DNA of 64,000 nucleotides, taken from assembly GCA_017303555.1 (NCBI GenBank), contig JAFLCN010000008.1:85628-149627 (forward strand), written 5' to 3'. Under the pieces are notes generated by a model. It worked only from the letters and a program-made list of their open reading frames with translations, made no database searches and had not been told where the DNA came from. The stretch is from Planctomycetota bacterium (lineage in GTDB: Bacteria > Planctomycetota > Phycisphaerae > Phycisphaerales > UBA1924). The position numbers and the translations under genes were made by a program. This document shows, in pieces, positions 35,260 through 44,242 of the stretch (position 1 is its first letter; each line of letters begins with the position of its first letter).

Positions 35260-36761
35260 GAATGAAACTCCTTGTGCATTTCGGTGCGGAGCGCGAGGCG
35301 ATCGATTGATTTCACGACCCATGGGGGCGGATCGTCTTTGAAGAGTGAACGGAGAAGTGTTTCGAGCGATGCAGCGGATGTTGGATGGATCGAGCGTGAG
35401 ATGTCTTCCGCAGCCGTGCCGACCTCGTACCACTGCGGGGCGCCGGTTGGCTTCTTTGCCGCGAGTAACGTCACGACTTGCTGCGACATCGATTCAGGCC
35501 ACGGCCGTGGAATGCCCGCGGCGTACGCCCAGGACAGTTGAAGATTGAATCGCTTGTCGGCGATCAGTTCCAATATGACCGCGGCGGCGTGTTCTATTGA
35601 CAGCCCGGCGGGAACCGTGGGTATGTTGTCTGCTTTGCCTTTGCGCGGCGCATCGAGTTCATGGCGAGCGACGGCGATGCTCCACTCGATTGCGCCGAAG
35701 CGTGCGGCAGCTTCGCGAATCGCCGCGGGAAGTGTCTCTGAATAGTCCGAATCCGCGATTGCTTCGAGAATGGCCTGGGGTGTCGCGGTCCCGAAGAGGG
35801 CAAGTGGGGGAGTACGAGCGACAATCTGTTGCAGCCACCACGCCTTCTCGCCGACGCCGCTTGGCGGCTTTTGTTCCAGCGCATCGCGATCGAACGAAGC
35901 GTCCCATTCCTTTGGAAGTGCGACGGCGAGGGCCGCGGTTTTCTTGCGGAGTAAGCCTTTTTTGGACTCGTGGAACTGAATTGCCTCGCGAGCGCGTGCA
36001 GTCATCCGAGCGACATAGGCCGATGACGGGAGTTGAAGCAGGAGATCGGACGCGGCCTCGCGGACGAGTTTGCTTCGGTCGTTCAAAGCCTCTTCGAGAA
36101 ACGGCTCGTCATCGGGCGAGAGATTAACGGACATTTGGGCAAGGAAGCGCCGGCGCTCATCAGCGCTGTCTTCCTTTGCGGTCGCCTTGATGAGTTCGCG
36201 TGCCAGGGCGGGCTGTTCGAGCCGTGCTGTCGCGAGGAGACTGAGGCGATCGGAGGCAGCACCCGTGCTCCAAGCCGATGCGGGATCGCTTGGCAGCGAC
36301 GTCACTCCGCGGAGCGAGGCCCATGTCGGGTTGAGAGAGGCGAGCCAGACGCCGCGGGTTCCGGCGACTGCGATGACCTGTTGCGATCGGCTCGACTTGC
36401 CAGCGCCCCAATCGAGCAAGGCTGGAAGGAGCGCATAGTCGACCCGGAGGTGGCGCGATTGCGCGAGCGTGAGCCACTCTTCGATGAGGATCGGGTCACC
36501 GTCTATGAGCAAACGGCCGAGTGTTGACATAGAAGCTGCGGAGGCGACCGCGAGAGTTTCTGGCGGGCATACGGGCAGGGTTGCCTCGACACCTGGTCCT
36601 GAGAAGCCGGCGCGAGCCATCGTGGCGAGAAGGGCGGCTTGGATGGCAAACTCAGGAGCGGAAGCCGAGCCGGAACGATCGGAGCCGATGAGAATCTTCG
36701 CGCTGAGGTCGCGAAGGCGTGTCGGAACGTGTGCAGGGTTGTTGGATGCTGGTGGGGTCAT
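35256..36761 (-). CDS. DUF5691-like helical-repeat protein
   Basis: The 501-residue protein is Ala/Leu-rich and almost all helical, with repeated 30-40-residue segments resembling HEAT-like repeats (for example LLATARLEQPALARELIK and FLEEALNDRSKLVREAASDLLLQL). No catalytic motif is visible. I match it to the DUF5691-type proteins found beside SWIM, MoxR and VWA genes in other bacteria; the match is from memory of the arrangement and overall look. ATG at 36761 overlaps the SWIM stop by 4 nt and has AGAGGTGG upstream. It may act as a scaffold for the other four proteins. E. coli yehLMPQ has no obvious counterpart. Confidence 0.65.
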   Translation of the reverse strand: MTPPASNNPAHVPTRLRDLSAKILIGSDRSGSASAPEFAIQAALLATMARAGFSGPGVEATLPVCPPETLAVASAASMSTLGRLLIDGDPILIEEWLTLAQSRHLRVDYALLPALLDWGAGKSSRSQQVIAVAGTRGVWLASLNPTWASLRGVTSLPSDPASAWSTGAASDRLSLLATARLEQPALARELIKATAKEDSADERRRFLAQMSVNLSPDDEPFLEEALNDRSKLVREAASDLLLQLPSSAYVARMTARAREAIQFHESKKGLLRKKTAALAVALPKEWDASFDRDALEQKPPSGVGEKAWWLQQIVARTPPLALFGTATPQAILEAIADSDYSETLPAAIREAAARFGAIEWSIAVARHELDAPRKGKADNIPTVPAGLSIEHAAAVILELIADKRFNLQLSWAYAAGIPRPWPESMSQQVVTLLAAKKPTGAPQWYEVGTAAEDISRSIHPTSAASLETLLRSLFKDDPPPWVVKSIDRLALRTEMHKEFHS

Positions 36762-38104
36762 GCCGCCCACCTCTGGAAGAGTTGATTGAACTCAGAACCC
36801 AGAACGCCGAGTGGAATGAGAAATTCCCCGTTCCATTCAGCGCTCAGCCAGACGGGCTTGTGGGCGGCGATTGATGCAAAGGTCCAGATCGCGGGGTACG
36901 TGCGTGCGATGGGGAGCGAATGCCCTTCCTCGTCGCGGATGTGCCACTCCCTATCGGTTCGCGCGAGCTTGGCGTGCAGGAGCATCGGCCACGCGTGCAG
37001 CCACGGCTGCTTCGCGAGAGCTTTTGCGAAAGTCTCGAGTCCGGCTTCGATGGAGCTATCAGGAGCGCTGCCCGTCGGAACGCCGATCGGTGTCAGCGCG
37101 GACTTGGATTTGACGATTGCCCGCAAGCCAAGCGAACCCGGGTAGAAACAGACATCGCCTTCAAACTTTGTGCCGGATACGAGCGATGGATCGAGCGGTG
37201 CGGGGCCCGCGGCATAATCCATGACGAGTGCGCGTCTGCCGCTTGAAACACCAATGAGCCAACTTCGGCGGGCGCGAAGTCGATCTTCCTCTTCGATGAT
37301 CTGGCCGGTGACGAGCCAAGTATCGGAAACAGCAGGCTGCGCGAGTGCTTCGTCTTTGCTTTGGGTGAACCCGAGCGCGGCACGGACATCGAGCGCGAGG
37401 GCGGGCGTAAGAGCGTCGAGTCGTGCTCCGGCCGAGAGAAGCATCGAGAGGCGGCCGATCTGATCCGCAGCGCGGACCTGCCAGCCTTCACCGGAGACGG
37501 TTGCCGCGTGCAAGCGACGGATGGCAAAGGCGAGGCCGGGGGCCTGTGCATCGACCATGCGTGCCGCGGCACGATCCCAGAACTTCGTATCTTCGCGCTG
37601 CGCTTCGGCGAGTCCGCGACGGATGAGATCGTGCAGCCAGACCTGGCACTCCGCGATGCCATCCTGCACGCGAGCGAGGCGCTGGGCAGCACGTTTCGCC
37701 GCGGCTTCGGGGTCGGAAACGACTTCGCCGGATGCGACCTTTTCAGCGCGCTCGGCTTTTTTCTCGGCGCGGTCGGTGCGTGATGCAAGCCAGTCGGTCA
37801 CCCAACCGGGCTCGGCGCTCGTGGCAAAGGATTTGGCGTCCTTCGCGAACATCAGCATCAGGCCGATGCCGTGCTTGCACGGAAACTTGCGGCTGGGGCA
37901 GGAACATTTGAACGCGGGTTCGCCGAGATCGACGCGGGTTTGATACGGCGACTTGCCGCTGCCTTGACAAAGCCCCCAGACGGCGCGATCGCTCTGACCG
38001 AGCGCGGTCCATTTGGAGCGAGAAGCAAGCCCCTGGCCGGCCGAAGCCGACGCACTGTCGGGCGCGAGAGCAAGCACGCGATCTTGCGTCCAGGGGGAAC
38101 TCAT
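36758..38104 (-). CDS. SWIM zinc-finger protein (YehQ-like)
   Basis: The 448-residue protein has a SWIM zinc finger near the N-terminus: CSC at 67-69 then C76 and H78 (CxCx6CxH), in the segment FKCSCPSRKFPCKHGIGLML. SWIM fingers bind DNA or protein. The rest is helical with an Arg/Lys/Glu-rich stretch (about 100-135) and no recognised enzyme motif. It is the first gene of the run; its stop overlaps the DUF5691-type start. TATCAT lies 8 nt before the ATG, so the whole operon may be transcribed as a leaderless message. It corresponds to E. coli YehQ. Confidence 0.85.
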   Translation of the reverse strand: MSSPWTQDRVLALAPDSASASAGQGLASRSKWTALGQSDRAVWGLCQGSGKSPYQTRVDLGEPAFKCSCPSRKFPCKHGIGLMLMFAKDAKSFATSAEPGWVTDWLASRTDRAEKKAERAEKVASGEVVSDPEAAAKRAAQRLARVQDGIAECQVWLHDLIRRGLAEAQREDTKFWDRAAARMVDAQAPGLAFAIRRLHAATVSGEGWQVRAADQIGRLSMLLSAGARLDALTPALALDVRAALGFTQSKDEALAQPAVSDTWLVTGQIIEEEDRLRARRSWLIGVSSGRRALVMDYAAGPAPLDPSLVSGTKFEGDVCFYPGSLGLRAIVKSKSALTPIGVPTGSAPDSSIEAGLETFAKALAKQPWLHAWPMLLHAKLARTDREWHIRDEEGHSLPIARTYPAIWTFASIAAHKPVWLSAEWNGEFLIPLGVLGSEFNQLFQRWAA

Positions 38105-38112
38105 GGGCGGGC

Positions 38113-38118
38113 ATGATA
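38113..38118 (-). promoter_or_regulatory. Possible -10 element of the five-gene SWIM/MoxR/VWA operon
   Basis: On the minus strand TATCAT is followed by eight bases and then the SWIM gene ATG. The 50-nt gap to the divergent GNAT gene leaves no room for a usual leader and ribosome-binding site. Confidence 0.45.
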
Positions 38119-38140
38119 ACGAATGGTGTGGTCGACTCTG

Positions 38141-38146
38141 TAGAAT
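38141..38146 (+). promoter_or_regulatory. Possible -10 element of the GNAT gene (leaderless start)
   Basis: TAGAAT is followed by eight bases and then the ATG at 38155. No -35 hexamer is evident, and upstream space is limited by the divergent SWIM promoter. Confidence 0.45.
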
Positions 38147-38154
38147 TGATGCAC

Positions 38155-38664
38155 ATGGCGAACACAATTCTCCTAACCCCAGATGACGCCCCCGACTACG
38201 TCGCTTTGCGTCGTGAGATGTTGCAAGATGCACCGTGGGCGTTTCTCGCGAGCGAGGCGCAGGATCGCGGGTGCGATGTGGAGAAGGTGAGGGTGTCGCT
38301 CCAGCGGACCGATGCCGCGATCGTGGGGATTCGCGACGACGGGAAACTCGTTGCTTCGGCGGGTGTTGTTCGCGAAGAGGCGCTCAAGCGCCGGCACATC
38401 GCGATGATCTGGGGCGTGTATGTCACGCCGGCGGCACGTGGGCGGGGCTGCGCGCGGGCGGTTGTGTCGCGAGCGATCGAGCTCGCGCGGTCGTGGGCGG
38501 GCATTGGTTCGATTCACCTTGCGGTGAACGCGAACGCGCCGGAAGCGAAGCGGTTGTACGAGTCGCTGGGTTTTCGCGAGTGGGGATTGGAGCCGGATGC
38601 GGTGCGGATCGACGGCAGGTCGTTCGCGGAGCACCACATGCACTTGCCGCTGACCGGAGTTTGA
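38155..38664 (+). CDS. GNAT-family N-acetyltransferase
   Basis: This 169-residue cytoplasmic enzyme should transfer an acetyl group from acetyl-CoA to an amine. The fold is visible as VALRREML at the start, the central strand MIWGVYVTPAARGRGCARAVV with the Q/RxxGxG/A-type CoA motif (ARGRGCA), IHLAVNANAPEAKRLYESLGF, and EWGLEPDAV. I choose the ATG at 38155 because of the TAGAAT element; ATG at 38149 and an upstream GTG are in frame. It is divergent from the SWIM operon across 50 nt. The substrate cannot be predicted. Confidence 0.88.
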   Translation: MANTILLTPDDAPDYVALRREMLQDAPWAFLASEAQDRGCDVEKVRVSLQRTDAAIVGIRDDGKLVASAGVVREEALKRRHIAMIWGVYVTPAARGRGCARAVVSRAIELARSWAGIGSIHLAVNANAPEAKRLYESLGFREWGLEPDAVRIDGRSFAEHHMHLPLTGV

Positions 38665-38799
38665 GACCTTTCAGGTTGATCGACCTTGCCGGGAGCCACG
38701 CAGGAGGCGGGGCGAATGAACGCCCTTTTAGGCGAGCCACACATGCCCCTCAGCCCCGACAGCGATAGTCACTGTCACACTTTTGGGAAGGATTCAATT

Positions 38800-38916
38800 A
38801 TGCGGGATGGATTACGGGCCGGGCTGGCAGGGATTGCGGCGTGGAAGCTGGGTGGTGGGCTGATCTCGACCATCCTGATTTTTCTCGTGCTGTACTGGTT
38901 GCTTGGGAAGTTCTGA
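38800..38916 (+). CDS. 38-residue single-helix membrane protein
   Basis: The product is a basic N-terminal amphipathic part (MRDGLRAGLAGIAAWKLGGG) followed by one hydrophobic helix (about residues 20-35) and a short Gly-Lys-Phe end. A very strong ribosome-binding site, GGGAAGGA, lies 7 nt before the ATG, and an upstream in-frame ATG lacks one. This short frame is easily missed. I believe similar planctomycete proteins exist with the same AAWKLGGG motif, but this is from memory. It lies 135 nt downstream of the GNAT gene. Function is unknown. Confidence 0.65.
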   Translation: MRDGLRAGLAGIAAWKLGGGLISTILIFLVLYWLLGKF

Positions 38917-39140
38917 GCGGACCGCCGGTGGTGCGGTTGGTGGCTTGGCGAATCGCCGTGCGCGGTGCACGGCCGCGTTTGCTTCAAGGGGCACAGTTCG
39001 CTTTTGTTGGATCGCCCTTTGATGCGGTGGTTTCGGCGACAACCTACTCAACTCGTCGTCGCTGCGCTCGGGCACGTACGGCAAGGGCTCAGCGGTCGAA
39101 AAGGTCACGTCGAGAACCCGCCGGCGCAGTGGACCGTGCG

Positions 39141-40760
39141 CTATGGGCACGCGAACGCGATGTAAGCCTCGACAAAGAGAACGAAGTCGGCATCGTCAAC
39201 GTACCAGTCGCTGTTCATGGCCGAGGGGCAGCCCCACGGCATCTCGCGGGCGAGACAGTACATGATGTCATAGTCCGCGCAGAAGAGCGAAAAGTCTGCA
39301 TCGTCCACGATGTCGTCGTTGTTGATGTCGCCCAGGCAGTGGGGAGTGACCTCGACATGGATCGGGGCGGAAACAGTTGTGCCGCAGGTGTTGGTGAACG
39401 CGATCGTGAAATCGCCGGCGTCGGATGGTTGGATCGCCCAGATCGAAAGCGTCGCGACGAACCCGCCGTTTATCGGCGAGGTCTGAATCTTTCCAGTGGC
39501 GCCGTAAACCGATCCGCCCCCGGGCGAGATGCCGTTGAGACCTTCGGTGATGGGAACGCCGTTGTGAAGCCACTGATAGGTTGCAAAGAGCGCATTCACG
39601 GGCGATGCGGTCAGGCGAATCGCCCGGCCGGTGTGCACGCGACTTGCGGCCGAAGTTGCGGCGATTCCCGGTTCCGGATGCTCGGTCCAACGCGCCAGTT
39701 CGCGCCACGGCCTTCCATTCGCAAGCGAGAAATAGCCCCCGGCGACCAGGTCTTCGCGCGCATCGACGCACATTGTGCGGATCGGTCCGTTGAAGCCTCC
39801 GGCCATCGGAGCCCACGCGATGCCGTCCCAGCGACGCAGGAAGTTTGTTGAAGTTCCTTCGGCGGGTCCGAACGCTCCTGTTGCGACGATTGATCCATCG
39901 GGAAGCATGCAGAGCGCGGTCGCGCCCACCAGCAGCCCATCACCCATCGCGCTCCACGCTTGACCGTTCCATATGGCAACGGACTTTGCGGGGACGCCTC
40001 CGGCGGTTGTAAAGTTGCCGCTGACAATCAGATTGCCCGCTTGATCAACACACGCGCTTTGAACCGAGCCATTCAGGCCGGATCCGAGCGCCGTCCACGC
40101 GCTCCCATTCCAGCGGGCGATCCTGGCCAAAGGGACATTGCCGGAACGACCGAAACTGCCCGCCGCGATCAGATCGCCGTTTGGCAGAACCTTGAGAACG
40201 CTCGGGTTGTTGTCAAAGCCCGATCCCATCGGCACCCAGGCATTGCCGTTCCAGCGGGCGATGCAATTGAACGGCGCACCGAAGAAGTGTCCCGCGGCGA
40301 CCGCTTCACCATTGGGCAATGCCGCGAGTGCCCAAACAGTCCCCGGTAGCCCGTCCCCCATCTGCTTCCATGCCTGGCCATCCCACGACGCGACATTGCG
40401 GATTGGGTTGCTCGAGAAAAAATCGGTCGCGCCGCCGGAGATCAGCACGCCGTTGGAAAGGACCGCCATCGCGTGGACGAAACCGTCGTAGTCTTTGCCG
40501 AGCGCGGTCCAAGTGACCCCATCCCATGCCGCGACATTGGAAGTTGATTGGCTGCTCGGTGTCAAATAGCTGAACATCTCGCCCCCGGCGACGAGGCGCG
40601 GAGGCTGTGGTCCGGGGCCATCGGAATCCCAGTTGAGCAGCGAATTGACCGTTCCGCCGACCGATCCGGCCAGTCCCCAGTAGACCCACTGCGGCTCGCA
40701 TTGGGCCCATGCGGGCGCACCGAGCAAAAATGCAACTGCGGAAACGAAGCGCAAGTTCAT
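39141..40760 (-). CDS. Secreted beta-propeller-like protein with Ig-like and dockerin-like C-terminus
   Basis: The 539-residue product has a signal peptide (residues 1-20, ending AWA-Q). About seven ~45-residue repeats follow with the pattern ARWNGxAWxxMGxG ... LPNGxxxAxGxF (about 70-385), a beta-propeller-like layout. An Ig-like segment (about 410-470, with YQWLHNGVPITEG) comes next. Two calcium-loop units end the protein: CLGDINNDDIVDDADFSLF and an AMNSDWYVDDADFVLF unit. These match the C-terminus of the secreted peptidase at 7934. TATAAT lies 6 nt before the ATG, suggesting a leaderless transcript. The propeller may bind a ligand or sugar; this is inference. Confidence 0.82.
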   Translation of the reverse strand: MNLRFVSAVAFLLGAPAWAQCEPQWVYWGLAGSVGGTVNSLLNWDSDGPGPQPPRLVAGGEMFSYLTPSSQSTSNVAAWDGVTWTALGKDYDGFVHAMAVLSNGVLISGGATDFFSSNPIRNVASWDGQAWKQMGDGLPGTVWALAALPNGEAVAAGHFFGAPFNCIARWNGNAWVPMGSGFDNNPSVLKVLPNGDLIAAGSFGRSGNVPLARIARWNGSAWTALGSGLNGSVQSACVDQAGNLIVSGNFTTAGGVPAKSVAIWNGQAWSAMGDGLLVGATALCMLPDGSIVATGAFGPAEGTSTNFLRRWDGIAWAPMAGGFNGPIRTMCVDAREDLVAGGYFSLANGRPWRELARWTEHPEPGIAATSAASRVHTGRAIRLTASPVNALFATYQWLHNGVPITEGLNGISPGGGSVYGATGKIQTSPINGGFVATLSIWAIQPSDAGDFTIAFTNTCGTTVSAPIHVEVTPHCLGDINNDDIVDDADFSLFCADYDIMYCLAREMPWGCPSAMNSDWYVDDADFVLFVEAYIAFACP

Positions 40761-40766
40761 AGGAGA

Positions 40767-40772
40767 ATTATA
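40767..40772 (-). promoter_or_regulatory. Consensus -10 TATAAT just before the propeller gene (leaderless start)
   Basis: On the minus strand the exact consensus TATAAT is followed by TCTCCT and then the ATG. Transcription would begin at or next to the start codon. There is no convincing -35. Confidence 0.55.
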
Positions 40773-40963
40773 CTGGGGAATGGTGCGATGATGACTTCGA
40801 CCGGCAATCCCATGCGTCCAAGCGAAAGAAAGTGCCCCCGGCCGAGGACCGAAAACCGGTCGCGGCTTGCCGCGAAGTGATTCGGTCAATCGGCGGATGA
40901 AGGCGTCTGGGCCCCGACCCGGTCGGGATCGCTTATGCTCAAGCGATCACGGGAGCCTTCACC

Positions 40964-41845
40964 ATGAAATGGCTTGAAACCGTCGTTGCCGGGGTGGATT
41001 TTTCAGATTGCAGCGGCGCGGCGCTCGCGCAGGCGACTCGCCTGGCTCACGGTGGAACGGTGCATCCGGTCTTCATCCTGGATACCGGATTTGTTCTCGA
41101 GATCGAGAGAGCCCCTTCATCGATCCGCGCCGGCATTCGCGAGCCGCTGATCGCCGATGCCAAGCGCGCGTGGGAAGCGTTCCGCGCGAAGTTACCCGCT
41201 GCCGCGGCATTACCGATTCATGTGGAAGTCAACGAGCGCGTCGAAGGCACGATGCGCTACGCGGCCAAAGTGGGCGCCGGGCTGGTGGTGCTCGGCGCGT
41301 ACGGAGAGAAGAAGCCGGACGTTGGCATCGGCACGATGGCTTCCGGTTGCGTGCGTCACGCCGGGGCGGATGTGTTGCTGGTGCGCGACACGCAGCGTGC
41401 GCCGTTCCGGTCGGTCCTGGCGTGCGTTGATTTCTCCGAGACCTCGCGGCGCGCGCTCGAAAAAGCCGCCGCGATTGCGGCGCACGACAAGGCGGCGCTG
41501 CATGTGCTGCATGTCTATCACGGCGTCACCAACGTGTTCCCGTTCTTCTCCAGCGTCGTTGAGGCGTGGATCCAAGCGGTGGGCGACGACGAAGCTCGAG
41601 CGAAGCAGGCGCTCGAGGACTTTGTTGCGCAGGTTCCCGCCGCCTCGGGATTGAAGCCGACGCTGCACGTGACCGGTTCCGCGGCACACGGCGGGGCGTT
41701 GATCGGCTTCGCGAAGTCGTCGGGGGCGGAACTTCTGGTGCTGGGCACGCGCGGCGCGACCAATCTCCGGGAACGGATGCTCGGTTCCACGGCGGAAAGG
41801 GTGCTGAAAGGGGCGTCCTGTTCCATATTGGCCGTGAAGCCCTGA
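40964..41845 (+). CDS. Tandem-domain universal stress protein
   Basis: The 293-residue cytoplasmic protein holds two UspA domains. The first runs about residues 1-140 (VVAGVDFSDCSGAAL to LLVRDTQ), the second about 143-293 (SVLACVDFSETSRRALEKAA to SILAVKP). Domain 2 keeps the ATP-binding motif GTRGATNLRERMLGSTAERV (G-x2-G-x9-GS). Domain 1 has LGAYGEKKPDVGIGTMASG, a looser version. Such proteins bind ATP and respond to stress. TATGCT (40934-40939) and GGGAG before the ATG give a short conventional leader. It stands alone between divergent and same-strand neighbours. Confidence 0.9.
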   Translation: MKWLETVVAGVDFSDCSGAALAQATRLAHGGTVHPVFILDTGFVLEIERAPSSIRAGIREPLIADAKRAWEAFRAKLPAAAALPIHVEVNERVEGTMRYAAKVGAGLVVLGAYGEKKPDVGIGTMASGCVRHAGADVLLVRDTQRAPFRSVLACVDFSETSRRALEKAAAIAAHDKAALHVLHVYHGVTNVFPFFSSVVEAWIQAVGDDEARAKQALEDFVAQVPAASGLKPTLHVTGSAAHGGALIGFAKSSGAELLVLGTRGATNLRERMLGSTAERVLKGASCSILAVKP

Positions 41846-42022
41846 TTTCCGGGGCTCTGGGCTGATTTTCTCGCGAGAACGGAGAGACGAAAAGGCCCCG
41901 ATGGGGGCGTGGGATTGCCGCATCCCGGAACACGGGGGGCGGTAGATAGACTTGTCAGTGCCGCGCGGTCGCTGCGCGGTCCGGACGCCCACCGGGGATT
42001 CGAAATGGGCCGGAGAAACTCG

Positions 42023-44227
42023 ATGAAATTGCAAGCGTGTTCGCTCGGGCGGTTGGCTCTCGGCTCGGTTTTGGTGGCGGGGCTTGCCTTGCCGGTGCGC
42101 ATGGCCAGCGCGGGCGAATTGCCCGCCGCGCCTCCCACCAAGCAGCAGCCGGTGAAGGACGAAGTCTTTGGTATCGAGTTCGTGGACAATTACCGCTGGC
42201 TCGAAGGCGACAACAGCGACCCGAAGAACATGGGCAAAGAAACGCCCGAGGTCGCGGCGTGGACCGATGCGCAGAATGCGTACACACGCAGCGTGCTCGA
42301 CAACCTGCCGGGCCGCAAGGCGGTTGAAGACAAGATCCGCCCTCTGATGGAAGTGGGCTCGATCTCCTCGCCGACGATGCGGGGCAATCGCTACTTCTTC
42401 AGCAAGCGCGAGGCGAGCCAGAATCAGCCGCTGGTGTACTACCGCGACGGGTACAAGGGCGAGACGAAGCTGATCCTCGATCCCGCAACGATCGATCCGA
42501 GCGGACTGGTCACGATTACGTGGTACGTGCCGAGCCTGGACGGAAAGCGTCTGGCCTACGGCACCTACAGCAAGGGCGACGAGAACGCGACGCTGAACAT
42601 CATCGACGTTGACACGGGCAAGAAGAGCGCGTTCCGGATTCCGAGCAAGGTCAGCAGTGTGAGCTGGCTGCCCGACGGTTCGGGGCTTGTGTACCGCAAT
42701 CTCGCCGATCAGAACAACCCTTACAGCGGGCAGGTCATGTTTATCGGGATGGACCAGGACCTGAGCAAGGCTCAGACCATCCTGCGCCAGTTCACGAAGG
42801 AAGAGAACGCCAAGCTCGCGACCACCTACGGCCCCAGTGGCGGCCTCGATCGCGACGGCAAGTGGCTGCAGCTCGGGTACTCGACCGACACCCGCAACAA
42901 CGATCTGTGGGTCGCGGATTTCGAGCAGTTCAAGAAGACCGGCCAGGTGAACAAGGTCGCCATCCTGACGGGCGAAAAGGCCATGGCCAGCGGCGATATC
43001 GTGGGCGACACGATGTTCCTGCAGACCACGCTCGATGCGCCGAACGGGCGCGTCTTTGCGGTCGATCTCAGGAATCCGGACCGTAAGAACTGGAAAGAAA
43101 TCATCCCGGAGCGCAAGGACGCGAACCTCACCGGCGTCAGCGTCTCGAAGAATCGCATCGCGGCGAACTACCTGAAGAACGCTTCGAGCTCCATCGAGAT
43201 CTTCGATTTCGCCGGCAAGCCGATGGGCAGCCTGAAGCTGCCGGGCATCGGCAGCGCGGGACTCTCGACCGAAGAAGACCGCGACGAGGCCTACCTCTCG
43301 TTCAGCAGTTACAACTACCCGACCAGCATCTTCAAGGTCGATCTGACCAAGCCCGATGCGCAGCCGGAACTCTGGGAGCGTCCGAATGTGCCGGTCGATC
43401 CGAGCACGGTGGAAGTGAAGCAGGAATGGTTCAGCTCGTCGGGCGGCGCACGCATCCCGATGTTCATCGTTCACAAGAAGGGCCTGAAGCTCGACGGCAA
43501 CAACCCGACGATTCTGTATGGCTACGGCGGGTTCATGCAGTCGATGACGCCCGGTTTCAGCGCCACCAACTTCCAGTGGCTCGACGCCGGGGGTGTCTAC
43601 GCCGTCGCCAATCTGCGTGGAGGCGGCGAGTTCGGCACGGCCTGGCACGAGGCTGGCAAGCTGGATCAGAAGCAGAACACCTGGGACGACTTCCAGGCTG
43701 CCGCAGAGCACCTCATCAACAGCAACTACACCAACCCCAAGAAATTGGCGGTCATGGGCGGATCGCAGGGCGGACTGCTCGTCGGCTCGTTCGTGACGCA
43801 GCGTCCTGATCTGTGCAAGGCGGCGCTCTGTCTTGTGCCGCTGAACGACATGATCCGTTACCAGAACTTCCTGATGGCCCGCTATTGGGTGCCCGAGTAC
43901 GGCAGCGCCGAGAACAAGGATCAGTTCGAGTTCATCCGCAAGTACTCGCCCTATCAGAACGTCAAGAAGGGCACGGCCTATCCAGCAGTGCTCGTCACGG
44001 CCGGTGAACACGATGCCCGTGTTCACCCGCTTCACGCCCGCAAGTTCGTCGCGGCGCTCCGCGATGCGACCAGCAGCGGCCTGCCGATCCTTTACTGGGG
44101 CGACAAGGAAGCCGGGCACGGCCAGGGCAAGCCCTTGAACCTCCGGATGCGCGATCTGGTCGATCAGCGGATGTTCCTGATGTGGCAGCTCGGGATGCTT
44201 GATGCGCAGGGGCAGGCCTCGAAGTAA
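42023..44227 (+). CDS. Prolyl oligopeptidase family serine peptidase, exported
   Basis: The 734-residue S9 peptidase has a signal peptide (cleavage near MASA-GELP). The N-terminal beta-propeller begins DNYRWLEGDNSDP. The C-terminal alpha/beta hydrolase domain has the catalytic Ser in GGSQGGLLVG, Asp in the GEHDARVHPLHARKF region, and a terminal His in the EAGHGQG segment. Length matches the ~700-residue S9A group, which cuts after Pro in short peptides. The ATG at 42023 is preceded by GGAGA; an earlier ATG lacks a good site. It ends in a double hairpin and terminator. It probably scavenges peptides in the periplasm. Confidence 0.92.
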   Translation: MKLQACSLGRLALGSVLVAGLALPVRMASAGELPAAPPTKQQPVKDEVFGIEFVDNYRWLEGDNSDPKNMGKETPEVAAWTDAQNAYTRSVLDNLPGRKAVEDKIRPLMEVGSISSPTMRGNRYFFSKREASQNQPLVYYRDGYKGETKLILDPATIDPSGLVTITWYVPSLDGKRLAYGTYSKGDENATLNIIDVDTGKKSAFRIPSKVSSVSWLPDGSGLVYRNLADQNNPYSGQVMFIGMDQDLSKAQTILRQFTKEENAKLATTYGPSGGLDRDGKWLQLGYSTDTRNNDLWVADFEQFKKTGQVNKVAILTGEKAMASGDIVGDTMFLQTTLDAPNGRVFAVDLRNPDRKNWKEIIPERKDANLTGVSVSKNRIAANYLKNASSSIEIFDFAGKPMGSLKLPGIGSAGLSTEEDRDEAYLSFSSYNYPTSIFKVDLTKPDAQPELWERPNVPVDPSTVEVKQEWFSSSGGARIPMFIVHKKGLKLDGNNPTILYGYGGFMQSMTPGFSATNFQWLDAGGVYAVANLRGGGEFGTAWHEAGKLDQKQNTWDDFQAAAEHLINSNYTNPKKLAVMGGSQGGLLVGSFVTQRPDLCKAALCLVPLNDMIRYQNFLMARYWVPEYGSAENKDQFEFIRKYSPYQNVKKGTAYPAVLVTAGEHDARVHPLHARKFVAALRDATSSGLPILYWGDKEAGHGQGKPLNLRMRDLVDQRMFLMWQLGMLDAQGQASK

Positions 44228-44242
44228 AAATCCGGCGCCACC

